Shown: piece by piece, positions 11,076-21,141 of the stretch
How positions within the stretch are numbered: position 1 is the stretch's first letter
How the letters are laid out: each line of letters begins with the position of its first letter
DNA from: Limnanthes douglasii subsp. nivea
Lineage: Eukaryota; Streptophyta; Magnoliopsida; Brassicales; Limnanthaceae
Assembly (NCBI GenBank): GCA_036936605.1
Contig: JAUPFV010000004.1
Location: 138,331,473-138,395,472 of the forward strand
Direction of reading: 5' to 3'
Length of the DNA stretch: 64,000 nt
Notes under the pieces: generated by a model
What the model was told of the DNA's origin: nothing
The model's database searches: none
What the model saw: only the letters and a program-made list of their open reading frames with translations
Program-made: the position numbers and the translations under genes

Positions 11076-11435
11076 ACAATATCAATCAAGTCTAAATTTA
11101 TAATTATAAAAAAAATATTGTATCAAAATATTTAAAATATATTGCGTAGAAAATAAAATGTTTATAAGTTTAAAACTAAAAAAAATGTTATGAATCTTAT
11201 TTCATATTTTTTTTTTCAAAAATCCATGCAATTAAAAATATAAATAAAATCAGTAAAATTATTCCCTTAATTGATCGCCTCGTATTTAAATCTTTAAAAT
11301 CGGACCAGAACCAAAATAAATTAAAACTTTGCATTTTTTAATTTTAAAGCTAAATATTTAGAGCGTTAAACATTTGACCAAAATATCAAATCTCATTATT
11401 TTTAACGTGGATAACTAAAAGTGTAGTATTGTGAA
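11076..11435. other. No gene recognised (11.08-11.44 kb)
   Basis: AT-rich with A and T runs. It may contain a worn third LTR-like block, but the similarity is too weak to delimit. Confidence 0.4.
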
Positions 11436-11439
11436 AAAA

Positions 11440-11720
11440 GAAAAAAAAACAGGAAAAGTGTATGTGCATGGGCGTGTCTGAGAAGGACCAAAATGGGAGC
11501 GTGGTGGTCAGAAAAGGTTGTATGAGGCTGTTAAAGAAGGTCACGTGAAAGCTACCTTTATTTATTCCATGTCTACAAACCTCTATTGTCTCTCTCTGCT
11601 TTCCCTTTTCTCTTTTCTCTTTTTCTTTCGTTTATTTCATGCATGATGCAACAGTTTTACTTGATGTAGGATTTGACCACTCCAAACAAAACTTCCCATG
11701 TTCAACACCACACGTCTGTT
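11440..11720 (+). promoter_or_regulatory. Promoter-like island without a gene
   Basis: Less AT-rich than its surroundings. It holds a CACGTG G-box (about 11542), a long pyrimidine tract (TCTCTCTCTGCTTTCCC and onward, about 11590-11635) and a CATGCATG RY-type element (about 11639). Such motifs cluster in plant core promoters and 5' leaders, and the G-box plus RY pair is typical of seed-expressed genes. No open frame follows, so this may be a stranded promoter fragment or chance. Confidence 0.3.
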
Positions 11721-12303
11721 TTGCTTTGGACCATTCTACCCGACTTTATATGTTTAAAATATCAAAACTATGCCACCATACTTTGATCCGTTTAACCAAG
11801 GGGGTTTAGCCAACTCAATTAATAGATTTGTTAATTTTGATTTTTTTTAGAATAATTCTGCGGATTTATGTTATATGTAAAATTATTGTTTTATTTAAGA
11901 AATTATAATACTTTTCATTTTTGAAAATATTTTATTATTGTTAAAATAACAAATAACTTATAGATTTTATTTTTATAAAAATGATATAGAAAACTTCTGT
12001 TTTGGACGAAGCTTTTTGCATATAGTTGTAGCGAAGGTTAAATTTTTTAAGATAAATTGGAGGTGAATAAAATATTTATATAATCTGGTATTTTTTATGG
12101 GTTCTAGTGTTATGAGGGATGTATCTTTGTGGGTTTTTACGTAGTCTTTTTATATGTTCTATAGATACTTAGATATCTCCATATTTCACCATCAATGTAT
12201 GATTTTTTATGTCCATGTATTGAATCTAGATATTTATAAGACTCTTCGGATTTTTTAAAGGTTACTATCGCATTTTATTTTCGAAAATTCACTCTCGTTC
12301 ATT
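11721..12303. other. No gene recognised (11.7-12.3 kb)
   Basis: AT-rich, stops in all frames. This is the left flank of the Tat element insertion; before insertion it would have been continuous with the sequence after 23923. Confidence 0.4.
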
Positions 12304-12308
12304 ATAGT
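12304..12308. repeat. Target site duplication, left copy
   Basis: ATAGT directly before the left LTR. The same five bases lie directly after the right LTR (23919-23923). A 5-bp duplication is normal for Ty3/gypsy integration. Confidence 0.9.
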
Positions 12309-12664
12309 TGGTGTGGTTAATTTTTGTCTGATGGTAATTTTGTAAAGTCTTTTAAGGAATTTAATGTTTAAGGAAGACAGTAGTGAGATAATTAAACTGT
12401 GCGCTAGCAGTAAATTCTGATTACCCATATTAATAAAAATGGTTGGGTATTTATACTTAATTAATGACCCATGAGCCTATCGGGTCGGATTGTGAAGTCG
12501 GGTCAAGTTTAAGGACATTAGTAATTCAGTGTGACGTGACCAACAACTAGCTTAGTCACTATTTATTACGTTTGTCCTGTTCGGTTTTTTATAATAGAGG
12601 TTATGGTCCGAACTGCCCCTCGGACTAAGTCCAAACTCAGCAGCTAAAATATTCGATCTCATCA
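12309..12664 (-). repeat. 3' LTR of Tat copy 2
   Basis: 356 bp, TGGTGTGG...GATCTCATCA on the plus strand. It pairs with 23560-23918. A TATTTATA-type box lies near the middle. Confidence 0.92.
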
Positions 12665-12676
12665 GTAGCCCCTTTT
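12665..12676 (-). promoter_or_regulatory. Polypurine tract of Tat copy 2
   Basis: Minus strand AAAAGGGGCTAC directly before the TGATGAGATC start of the 3' LTR: the plus-strand primer of reverse transcription. Confidence 0.75.
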
Positions 12677-12975
12677 AGATCTTGCAAAGAATCTTTGGAA
12701 GAGCTAACTCTTAAAAACCAATACCAACATTCTCCGATCTCATGTTGTATCCGAACTGTAAACTTTATCTTATATTTTCAGTTCATAATTCGAAGAGTCT
12801 TTTTCCAATCGTGGAACACGTGTCAGGCTCTAGTTTTTCCTCTCAGCCATTTTCTCCTAGATTCTCGTACCTACTAGGCTAAAAAGTTACCTAGGCTTTA
12901 ACTCCCATACTTTGCATCCTTTAATCATTACTTAGGTCGTTTACCTTCTCCTAGATAACTTCCACTTTTCACCGT

Positions 12976-12985
12976 TATATATAAA
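12976..12985 (+). promoter_or_regulatory. TATA box of the antisense gene
   Basis: TATATATAAA on the plus strand, about 95 bases before the first ATG (13079) and just outside the LTR. It fits a promoter for the gene running against the element. Position and sequence only; no transcript evidence. Confidence 0.5.
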
Positions 12986-14309
12986 TCTCCTTCACTGTTC
13001 CATTGTCTAAGAAAAAATTACAAACACTCCTAGTGAGAGAAAGCTTAGTTTATATTCAAATTCGTGCTTGAGTCATATATGTTCACAACCAGAATCACTA
13101 TAGTAAAAAGAGGTTGGTTGAACTTGTCTGAGTTAGAGAAAGCGAGAAAAGTTGCAAGAGACAAACACATTGCTGCTGGCCTCTCTGTTTCTCCTAATGA
13201 AGGGAACAACCAACCACAAGTGAATACAGAGCAGGGTTCATCGTCCTCAAAAGCTTCCAAGGTTAGAAAACTACCCTTTGTCACAAGCCTTCCACCTCTT
13301 TCATTAGGGTCCTCTATCCAAGAGTCCCAAAACCCTCTCCTTAAAGAGAAAGTTGTTTCTAGTGTTAGAAAACCCTCGCCTTTTATTACAATGAGTTCAG
13401 ATACAAAGAAATCCCTAGAGGAATTAACCCCACGCCGAATCACCCGTCAATCTAGATCAAAACTCACTCCTACTTATTTGAGACCCTCCAGTCCGGAGGT
13501 ATTAAAATATGTTCCAAAATCCAAACCATCCGAACAACATCCCCTGGCAGAAGCCAGACCATCCAAATAGCCATATGAACAACCTTCAACTATAACGGAA
13601 GCAAACATGAATGACAGTTTAGATGAAGCCCCTTTTGAGGCATCCAGACAAACGGAAGACACAGTTGCAGATCGGAAGGGAAATACTAAACTAGGTTTGA
13701 CTCATCCAGATGCGCTTCCAAAGAGTCTGGAGGGTAGAGTGGGGCCATACTTCAAGAAGGTCAGTGTGAAGTATTTGTTTTCCCTTCAAAATATAGCCTA
13801 CATATACACTCATTCTGCTGAACTGGGTCATATTCCTACGAAATAAAGAATCCCAGAGTCTGTGAAGGTTAGAATCCCAGTCACCCCAGAAGCTTCGATG
13901 GATTGCAAACCCAATGAGCTCGTGCTCTATACAGAGGTACTGAATTGGGGACTCCGATTTCTTTTGGATCCGGAGATAGTCAAGTACTTCCATTTGACCA
14001 GGCTGTGTCCCAGTCAGCAGAGCCCAAACACTTGGTATACACTGTTGGCTAGCATCATGGGATCCAAGCTGTCTAAGATTCCACTACCAATGGAACAATT
14101 TGTTGTTGTGGCAAACTTGTGTAAGAATCATCACATCCTCTTCTACTACTACAACATATGGAATAACTACAAAGTAGTAAATGATCTTATGGAGTTAAAA
14201 AAGCCGTTGATGACGCAGTTTTTATTCATCAGTGGGGTCTGGGAGAATAGGAAAAAGATCAAGGTTAAATTAAACCCAAGCCAGCTGACCAGTTGCTGGA
14301 AGAGTATTG

Positions 14310-14384
14310 GTAAGCTTTTTTATGTCCTTTATAATATTCCAAGTATTAAGTAACTACTCCGAACTGATTTATATCTCTTCTCAG
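14310..14384 (+). other. Intron in the antisense gene
   Basis: GTAAGC donor at 14310 and TCTTCTCAG acceptor ending 14384; 75 bases, T-rich before the acceptor. Removing it joins codon phase 1 to phase 1 and keeps the frame, so 58 more residues (FPKEFSDYVEAGQDTCAKLN and onward) follow. Left unspliced, the frame ends at 14353. Confidence 0.7.
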
Positions 14385-15042
14385 TATTTCCGAAGGAGTT
14401 TTCAGACTATGTAGAGGCAGGTCAGGATACCTGTGCCAAACTGAACGGTTGGGTCTTGGAGAAATGGGACAGCACTTTCCACAACTACTTCACATCGGGA
14501 AACATTGTGGGGTCTCATCTGTGGAACACCACAGGGAGAAGAGATCTCACATGGGAATAGATGACCACCCCTCCTCCTACAGATGTCATCTTGAGGAGGA
14601 CAAATTCTAAAGATGCTAAACTTTACCTGCCTTCCAGGGCCAAAGACCCTAGCCATATGAAGAAAATGAAGAATAATAGAAAGAAAAAAACCAGAAAAGA
14701 ACCACCTCAAACAACCACAGAAGGGACCAATTCAGAGAACCAATTAGGTATTATTGTTGCTTTACTGGAAGTAGTAGAAGTTATTGTGAATGAGGCTGGT
14801 GGGTCAGACAACCCACCAAAAATTTCGAAGAAGGACAAGAAACATAATGCTAGCAGTGATGGAAAAACTACCAAGAAAAAGAAAGTTACTATGGGATCAA
14901 AGATAATTATTCGTCCTTTTGAAGTCCCTAATCCAGCTACTACCGATCGTACCTTACAAGAGGAAATTCCACCCAATCTCTATTCCGAACAGGCTACCGC
15001 TCATGGTAACGAAGAGGTAAATCTTGATGCTTTTCACAACAT

Positions 15043-15044
<2 letters not shown>

Positions 15045-15091
<47 letters not shown>
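15045..15091. repeat. (AT)n microsatellite inside the antisense gene
   Basis: About 23 perfect AT units. It reads as alternating Ile-Tyr and leaves the frame open. Confidence 0.95.
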
Positions 15092-15094
<3 letters not shown>

Positions 15095-15902
15095 GATATG
15101 GAAAAATATGATTTTTCGGGGCCTTACCGTCCTCCCAACTCTTCCAACGTTGTGACCCACAATGGCGAGACTTACGCGATATCTAGTGAGTAAGATACAT
15201 TGAGCCATGCCCTCTTGGGTTATATTTGTCCAGTGCTTGATCTAAAGAGAAGAAGTGATGGATCAAACTGTTACCATCAACTCCCTGACTATAGAAAAGC
15301 AAGGCTTGACAAACGATCTTCTCAGCGCTCAGCAAAGCATAGAATTAACAAGGAAGGGAAAAGAGGATTGAGCTGCCAAACTGCTTGAGTCAGAAAAAGC
15401 CAACAAAGACCTCCAAACCAAGTAATACGATCTGGAGACTTCTTCCTCAAATGATATCACAACTTTGAAGGAGCAACTTCAAACTAAAGACAATACTATC
15501 CGTACTTTATCCGATAACAAAGTCAAGTTGGAGAATACTGTCTAAGGGAAGACCGAAGAGAAAGCTGCCTTGGAACGTCAACAAGCTCAAGCAATAGCTG
15601 CAGGGATAGAAAAGTATGCTAGTGGAGTAGTAGATTCTCTGGAAAAGAGGGATGATGGAATTAAGTCCGATATGGTCTTATTGTTCCATGGGACCTTTCC
15701 TAAGAGGACTTTTGGTCCTTTGTGAAAATATGTGAATTATGATGACATCTTTTTCCATACCTTGGCAGATGGCGACAAACACAACTAATCAAGTGGAGAA
15801 GACTCCGAAAATGATGAAGAAGTGGGTGAGAGTTCAAGTGCTTAACTCAAAAGTCCCAAAAAAGATGGTGGTGAAGAAAAAACCGAAAGGAACAAAACCT
15901 AA

Positions 15903-16428
15903 GGTTATATTGTGTACTTTTTCTTTGAAAAACTAAAGTCCTCGGATGGTCAAGGCATATTGTCATATCGTTTGTTTAATCTTTATTTTTTAAAACTCAA
16001 AGTCCTTGAATGGTCAAGGAATTTTGCAAATCATAGATCGGTTTTAGTCCGATCAGAAATATCATATTTTCCTTTGCTTAAGTTCTATTTAACTTTTTAT
16101 GGCTAATGTTTAAATAGCCTTCAATATTTCAGATGTGTTGAACCAAATTATCAAACATCTTCAACCACACGTGTTTAATAAATGTGATCAAGTGTTTAAT
16201 ATATCCGATCGACTCAATGATATTTAAGAGCCGGGGTGTTTAATAAGCGTTTAATATCCGTCCTGAAACAAAATTGCACCAGACTTTTGAAGAAGGCATA
16301 ATATATTATTAAACAACCCAGACACCTCATTAAAACCTCCCCGGGTCACCAATGTAGGAAAGAGTATGCCCCATAATATTTACATTGATATTTAAAAAGC
16401 AAATATTTACGAAAGAGTTCTATTCTAA
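15903..16428. other. Spacer between antisense gene and integrase
   Basis: Non-coding gap where two convergent genes of the element end. It contains repeated GTGTTTAATA words (16167-16250), perhaps part of the element's 3' untranslated region. Confidence 0.5.
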
Positions 16429-17475
16429 TTATAACTTGAGATGTTCAACATTCCATGGGTGTTTTAGTGCTCTCCCTTCTTTATCTTGGAGCCTGTACTT
16501 TCCTGGTTTAACCTTCTCACAAACCACATAAGGGCCTTCCCAGTTTGGAGCTAGCTTACCAAAATGATTTTCCTTAGTATGTAAAAAGACTTTTCTTAAG
16601 ACTTTGTCCCCTATTCGAAAATCCCTTCTTTTAACTTTGGAAGCAAATCTGCTCCTCATCAAGCCTTGGTAATACGCTATTCTCAGAAGCGCTTTAACTC
16701 TTCTTTCTTCAATCAAATCTAACTGATTCGTGATTGCAATATTATTAGTCTGTTCGGAATAGTTTTAGACTCTGTGAGGTGGTAAATTAGCTTCTATGGG
16801 AGTAATTACATTCATCCCATAAACCAAAGAAAAATGAGATTCTTGTGTGGCAGCCCGAGGTATAGTTCGGTAGGTCCATAATACTTCTTGTAAATAACTT
16901 GGCCACTTTCCTGCAGCTCCTTCCAATTTTTTCTTCAACCCGGACAAGTTTGTACTATTTGCTACCTCAACCTGGCCATTTGCTTGAAGGTGGAAAATAG
17001 AAGAAAAACAATGTTGTATTTATCTAGAGGTGCAGAATGCTTCAATGTATTTATTATCAAACTGTGGCCCATTGTCTGTAATAATCTTTCGGGGAACCCC
17101 AAATCTGCAACATTTGTTGGATAAAATAAATTTAATGACTGCCTTCAAAGTGGTTCCAGCCAAAGGAACTGCCTTTATCTACTTAGAAAAATAATTAATA
17201 ACGACTATGATTGCTCTACATCCACCGGATGCCATGGGAAGAGGCCCAACTAGATCCATACCCCATCCGATAAAGGGTATTGGTTCAGATATGGATTCCA
17301 TAGGAACTGTTGGCACATGAATTTCATTCCCATAATATTGACAATGATCACTCTTTTTCACCATCTCCTTGGCATCTGCCATTATGGTTAGCCGGTAGTA
17401 TCCTGCTAATAGAATTCTTCTACTTAGGGCCCTATAGGCACAATATGCAGAACCTTCTCCATCATGTAGTTCAGA
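16429..17475 (-). pseudogene. Integrase of Tat copy 2
   Basis: One minus-strand frame covers 17382-16429 with few stops. In order: zinc-region exit, the core with GWGMDLVGPLPMASGG (first Asp), RKIITDNGPQFDN (second Asp), and QANGQVEVAN (Glu). The WTYRTIPRAATQESHFSLVYG block and a chromodomain-less C-terminus with FRIGDKVLRKVFLHT and ending HPWNVEHLKL follow. All three catalytic acids (DDE) are present; the stops include a Trp codon turned to stop in FSKWIKA. The enzyme would join element cDNA to host DNA. This is the best preserved domain of the element. RNase H precedes it. Confidence 0.9.
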
Positions 17476-18121
17476 TTACACAACTTGAGATTCTTCAAAT
17501 CCTAAGCAATGTAGGAGAGGTCCGCTAAAATATTTCTTGTAAAGAACTTCTCTTAACATTAAGAAACCACGAGCTTTGTACTTGATTTTTTTAGCCACAA
17601 CTTTATCCAGAGGTAATATCCCATCAGAGATGAATTGGAAAAGATCATATCTCCAATATTTTGGTTGAATAACAAGTATATTCATACTTTCTTCACTTTA
17701 TTTTTCTTGACATATATGTACGGATGGGCATTCCTGAACAAGGATCCACGGGTAAGATTCAGAATAGGCTATAGTTTCCAAAGAGTCTACCGGAGTATTT
17801 TCCGATCTAGAAATATGCTCATAGTAGATATTTTTGAAGTTTGCAGCAACTTCTTTCAACATAAGCAAGTATTTAATCAATTGTTCTTTCTTTGCTTCAG
17901 ATTTCCCTTGAACATTATGGATCAACAATTATGAATCGCTCATTAGCCGAGCTCTCTTTTCCCCACATAGGAAAGCCAGCTTAAGACCAGCTATCACTGC
18001 TTCATATTCAGATTCATTGTTAGAAGCTATGAAACCAAAAGATATGGCCGGGTACATATTATCGCCATAGAGAGAAGTTAAAAAAATTCCAGCCCCACAA
18101 CCCATAGTACTTGATCCACCA
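17476..18121 (-). pseudogene. Archaeal-type second RNase H of Tat copy 2
   Basis: Downstream of the usual RNase H is a second RNase H-like fold: RSDGGSSTMGCGAGIFL (first Asp), FGFIASNNESEYEAVIAGLK (Glu), LMSDS followed by a stop (Asp), then a helix-rich tail with NVQGKSEAKKEQLIKYLLML and SRSENTPVDSL. This additional 'aRNH' is a described acquisition of the Tat lineage and supports that assignment. The catalytic acids are visible, but a stop follows the third one. Confidence 0.8.
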
Positions 18122-18589
18122 TCACTTCGAACTACCCATTTTTAGACTGATTTTTTGACTCATGTCCGAAGGATCTATCAGCATGAAATTGTACAAGAAG
18201 TCAGCCACTGACTGGGATTTAATTGTTGTTCGAGGTGCTAAATCAATATTATAATCTCCCAGTTCCACTGACCACTTTGTCATTTTACTTGACACATCAG
18301 CTTTCTGAAGAACACTTTTCAATGGGAAAGATGTTCGAACAACAATGGAATGAGCTTGGAAGTATGGTCTCATCTTTCTTGCTGCAATTACTAGGGCTAA
18401 TGCCAACTTTTCCAACTTCAAATATCTTCTTTCAGCATCCAACAGACTTTTACAGATATAATACACCGGACGAGGGTAGTTGTCCACTTCTTTTACTAGC
18501 AAAACACTTATTGCATACTCTGATACAGCTAGATATACATAGAGATTTTCCTCCCGAACAGGTTTAAAAAGAGTTTTAGGTGAAGACAA
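18122..18589 (-). pseudogene. Gypsy RNase H of Tat copy 2
   Basis: Open for 155 residues: LYVYLAVSEYAISVLLVKE, PRPVYYICKSLLDAERRYLK, LEKLALALVIAARKMRPYFQ, AHSIVV, and KWSVELGDYNIDLAPRTTIK. This is the standard RNase H of gypsy elements, which removes RNA from the RNA-DNA hybrid. It is in a different frame from the integrase, so frameshifts lie between. Confidence 0.88.
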
Positions 18590-19206
18590 ATGCTTCTTGA
18601 CTTCAATAATTGCATGGTCACACTATGGAGACCAATTAAAGTCCTTAGCACTTGTCTGATGATCTTGAAATAAACCTATTCAACGCAGCCAATCGTTATG
18701 TCAGTCTTTGAACCTCTTTAATGTTCCAAGGAGGGTCCATAGCTAGCAAGGCAGTAAGTTGATCCGGATCAGGCTGAATTCCTTTTTCACTTATTATGTA
18801 GCCCAAGAACTTTCCAGATCAAACCCCAAATACACACTTTTCAGGGTTCAATTTTAAATTTATAGCCTCTAAGTTAGAGAATGTTTCTTAAAGGTCAGAT
18901 ATATGTGCATCTTCTTCCAAGCTTTTAATCATCATATCATCTATGTAAACCTCAATGTTTCTACCAATCTGATTAGCAAAAGTTTTATTCACTAACCTGT
19001 GATAATTGGCTCCAACATTTTTCAATCAGAACAGCATCACCTTATAAAAATGAAGACCTCTGTCTGTGATAAAAGTAGTGTGATCTTGATCCTTCAAATC
19101 TACTTGTATCTAGTTGAACCCCGAAAAAGCATCCATGAAAGACAATAGCTTGTTTCCAGAGGTAGAATCTACCTACTGATCTATCCGAGGAACAAGATAA
19201 AGATCT
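18590..19206 (-). pseudogene. RT palm and thumb of Tat copy 2
   Basis: Contains the YIDD active site (about 18937-18948) followed by MMIKSLEED, then FLGYIISEKGIQPDPDQ and NIKEVQRLT. Several stops. Interrupted upstream by the nested insertion starting at 19207; the fingers resume at 20672. Confidence 0.85.
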
Positions 19207-19857
19207 TGTTGGGATCTTCCTATGCGGGAGTCCAATTATCATATGGGCTAAGCCCAAATATAGGTAACACATATGATTTTGTTTTATGTATAGATATATA
19301 TTTATACAGTGTCTTTTGAGATGAGCATCATATTCGATAGTGCAGCTTTGAGAGAAAAAGACGATTCGAGGCAGAACTTTGTGCTTTCAATCAGAATGTC
19401 TCCGTTGTCCGATCTGCTTCAATTTTGGTGAGAAGACTTGTCTATTTGTCCTCTACAATATGACCTGAGGGTTTTTGATTTAGAGTATTCTAAGTGTGTT
19501 TTCGATCAGCTTCTTCTAACTTCATTTTGGGGTATTTCAGTAAGTTTTCCGATTTCGGTTCACTATCTTGTGTATTGGGGTTGTGTATGAAGTTCTCATA
19601 ATTTGTGTGGTGTATGCTCTAGTTTTATCTAGAGAATAGTTTTACAACCCATCTTTTGATAGTGAATATTTGGTTGGACTCCGAAATAAGTCCCGTGGTT
19701 TTTACTTCCTACACTGGGAAGGTTTTCCACGTAAAAAGTGTTTAGTGTTATTTGCGTTTATTTTATTCAGACTTGGTATTTTGTTTGGGATCATTATCTC
19801 TAATCATATTTGATACAAGAATAAAGATTTTATTTGTACTTCTATTTCCTGAGAAAG

Positions 19858-19869
19858 TGGTATCAGAGC
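19858..19869 (+). promoter_or_regulatory. tRNA-iMet primer site of nested copia
   Basis: TGGTATCAGAGC, the classic initiator-tRNA-Met complement of plant copia elements. Confidence 0.9.
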
Positions 19870-19899
19870 GAGTGGTTGTGTACTTGTCTTGTATCAAAT

Positions 19900-20012
19900 A
19901 TGGAGGTGAATACAAGTAAAATGGTAACACTGAATGGTTCAAATTATCATATATGAAAATCGAAGATGGAAGATCTTCTCTATGTTAAAGGTTTCTCTCC
20001 ACATGACTCATT
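19900..20012 (+). pseudogene. gag: Copia gag N-terminus, truncated
   Basis: ATG at 19900 opens MEVNTSKMVTLNGSNYHI, a stop where copia gags have Trp, then KSKMEDLLYVKGF. This is the conserved LNGSNYxxWKxxMEDLL start of copia Gag. It ends at the TRIM boundary after about 38 codons. Confidence 0.8.
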
Positions 20013-20420
20013 TGTACGGAATACATGTCCCGCATATTCCATCTCTGTATATAAGTAAGAACAACGGATCTTCACACTAGTATGATATTATCCACTTTGG
20101 CGCCGAAAAGCCGCACAAATTTTCTGTTAGTCCACTTCCAAAAGGCCTCCTCTCAATTGACTTCCATCTTCCCACTCTAATCAAGTTGGCAATCTACCTG
20201 ACGTCTAAAGGCACTACGGATGTTACTGCTCACCTATTATTAGACCACTCTATCTTGTTCCTTAGCACCACTCCCCACTTCAATCAAGTACCACCACTTG
20301 ATGAGCCACGGGTACTCCGAACTAGGATCTATAGAGCAGATTACATTGAGCATGACGTCTAACTTCTTCATGTTCGACCTCCGAGAATTTCACCACCATC
20401 ACGTTCCGTCTGGGCCTGGC

Positions 20421-20432
20421 GCTCTGATACCA
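20421..20432 (-). promoter_or_regulatory. PBS of the TRIM
   Basis: Minus strand TGGTATCAGAGC, two bases from the LTR end. Confidence 0.85.
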
Positions 20433-20434
20433 CG

Positions 20435-20671
20435 TGTTGGGAATATGGGGGCTCGGTCCACATATTCCACCTCCGTATATAAGTAAGAACAATACAATCT
20501 CAACACTAGTATGATATTGTCCGTTTTGGCACCCGAAGGCCCTCACGGCTTTGCTTTTGGTTCACTTCCAAAAGGCCTCATACTAGTTAAGATATGTTCT
20601 TACTTATATACCACTGAACCTTCCTGTGTCTAACCGATGCGGGATGCGGGACTTTGGTCGCTAACCTAACA
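20435..20671 (-). repeat. 5' LTR of the TRIM
   Basis: 237 bp, TGTTGGGAAT...GCTAACCTAACA on the plus strand. It contains ACTAGTATGATATTGTCCG and two TATATAAGTAAGAAC-type words, all shared with 20013-20140 and 40925-41155. Confidence 0.85.
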
Positions 20672-21141
20672 GATTTTTAGGGCATGCCCTATTAAGGTCA
20701 GTGAAATCAATGCACAGGTGCCACTTGCCATTCTTTTTCTTCACCAGAACAGGGTTAACAGTCCAAAAAGGGTATTGAGATTCTTTAATGTGACCCCTCT
20801 TGGTTAAACGATCAACTTCTTGAACAATCACATCTGCTTTTTTCCTTCGAAAAAGAGATTTTCTTTTATACAACTGGCGCAATACCACTTCGGATCGATA
20901 ACTTATGGGAAATAATATCAGCTGGCACTCAAGTGAAATCACTATTATACCTAGCAAAAACATGTTGATTATTCATAAAAAAGAACAATAACCGGTGTTT
21001 CAAATCTGGTGCTAGTTTGCAACCGATTTTAACATTCTTTCCCTCTGCAAGGGAGTGGGTTTCAACCTCCTCAATAGGTATTACAACACTGAGAGCCTCC
21101 CTAGGATAATCAATTTCATTTTCATCAGTAGAAGGCTCCAA
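20672..21141 (-). pseudogene. RT fingers and linker of Tat copy 2
   Basis: N-terminal part of the RT split by the nested insertion. Visible: IPIEEVETHSLAEGKNVKIG, NNQHVFARYNSD, EVDRLTKRGHIKESQYPFW and CIDFTDLNRACPKN, directly next to the insertion point. The same residues appear unbroken in copy 1 (1-921). Confidence 0.85.

Larger units (their letters stand above)
13079..15902 (+). pseudogene. Spliced antisense gene of the Tat element, broken
   Basis: Runs opposite to gag-pol between the 3' LTR and integrase. Frame 2 is kept from the ATG at 13079 to 15193 through an intron (14310-14384), broken by in-frame stops at 13568, 13844 and 14558 only. Residue order: a Ser/Lys-rich N-terminus; a globular domain with ELVLYTEVLNWGLRFLLDPE and SPNTWYTLLASIMGS, which I match to the 'putative gypsy type transposon' family (Pfam Transposase_28); a basic Lys-rich segment; an Ile-Tyr run from an AT microsatellite. 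A heptad-rich coiled coil (about 15257-15725) in a shifted frame and an acidic tail ending at 15902 complete it. Antisense extra ORFs are known in Tat elements; their role is not established. The family name is from memory of conserved residues. Confidence 0.72.
19207..20012 (+). mobile_element. Copia 5' end nested in Tat copy 2
   Basis: Starts TGTTGGGATC directly after AGATCT of the disrupted RT. A roughly 647-bp LTR is followed by a tRNA-Met PBS (19858-19869) and a gag start at 19900, cut at 20012 by the TRIM. The rest of the copia is missing. The Tat frame resumes at 20672 with GATTT, close to the GATCT before the insertion. Confidence 0.75.
20013..20671 (-). mobile_element. TRIM (miniature LTR retrotransposon)
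   Basis: About 660 bp with no coding capacity. A right LTR (20435-20671), a tRNA-Met PBS just inside it, a roughly 300-bp internal part, and a left LTR of which only about 130 bp matches (20013-20140). The short LTRs, PBS and lack of genes fit a terminal-repeat retrotransposon in miniature. The same LTR family flanks the Tork element at 40925. Confidence 0.7.

Noticed and set aside
13045..13443. 132-residue minus-strand open frame near the 3' LTR
   Set aside because: Shadow of the antisense gene's first exon; no domain or element motif.
14402..15208. Minus-strand open stretches across the antisense gene
   Set aside because: They mirror the plus-strand gene, have no domains, and one is only the AT repeat read backwards.
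15187..15230. Second intron in the antisense gene (GTGAGTAAG donor, TTTGTCCAG acceptor)
   Set aside because: Sites look good, but 44 bases is too short for a plant intron and removing it leads into the wrong frame for the coiled coil.
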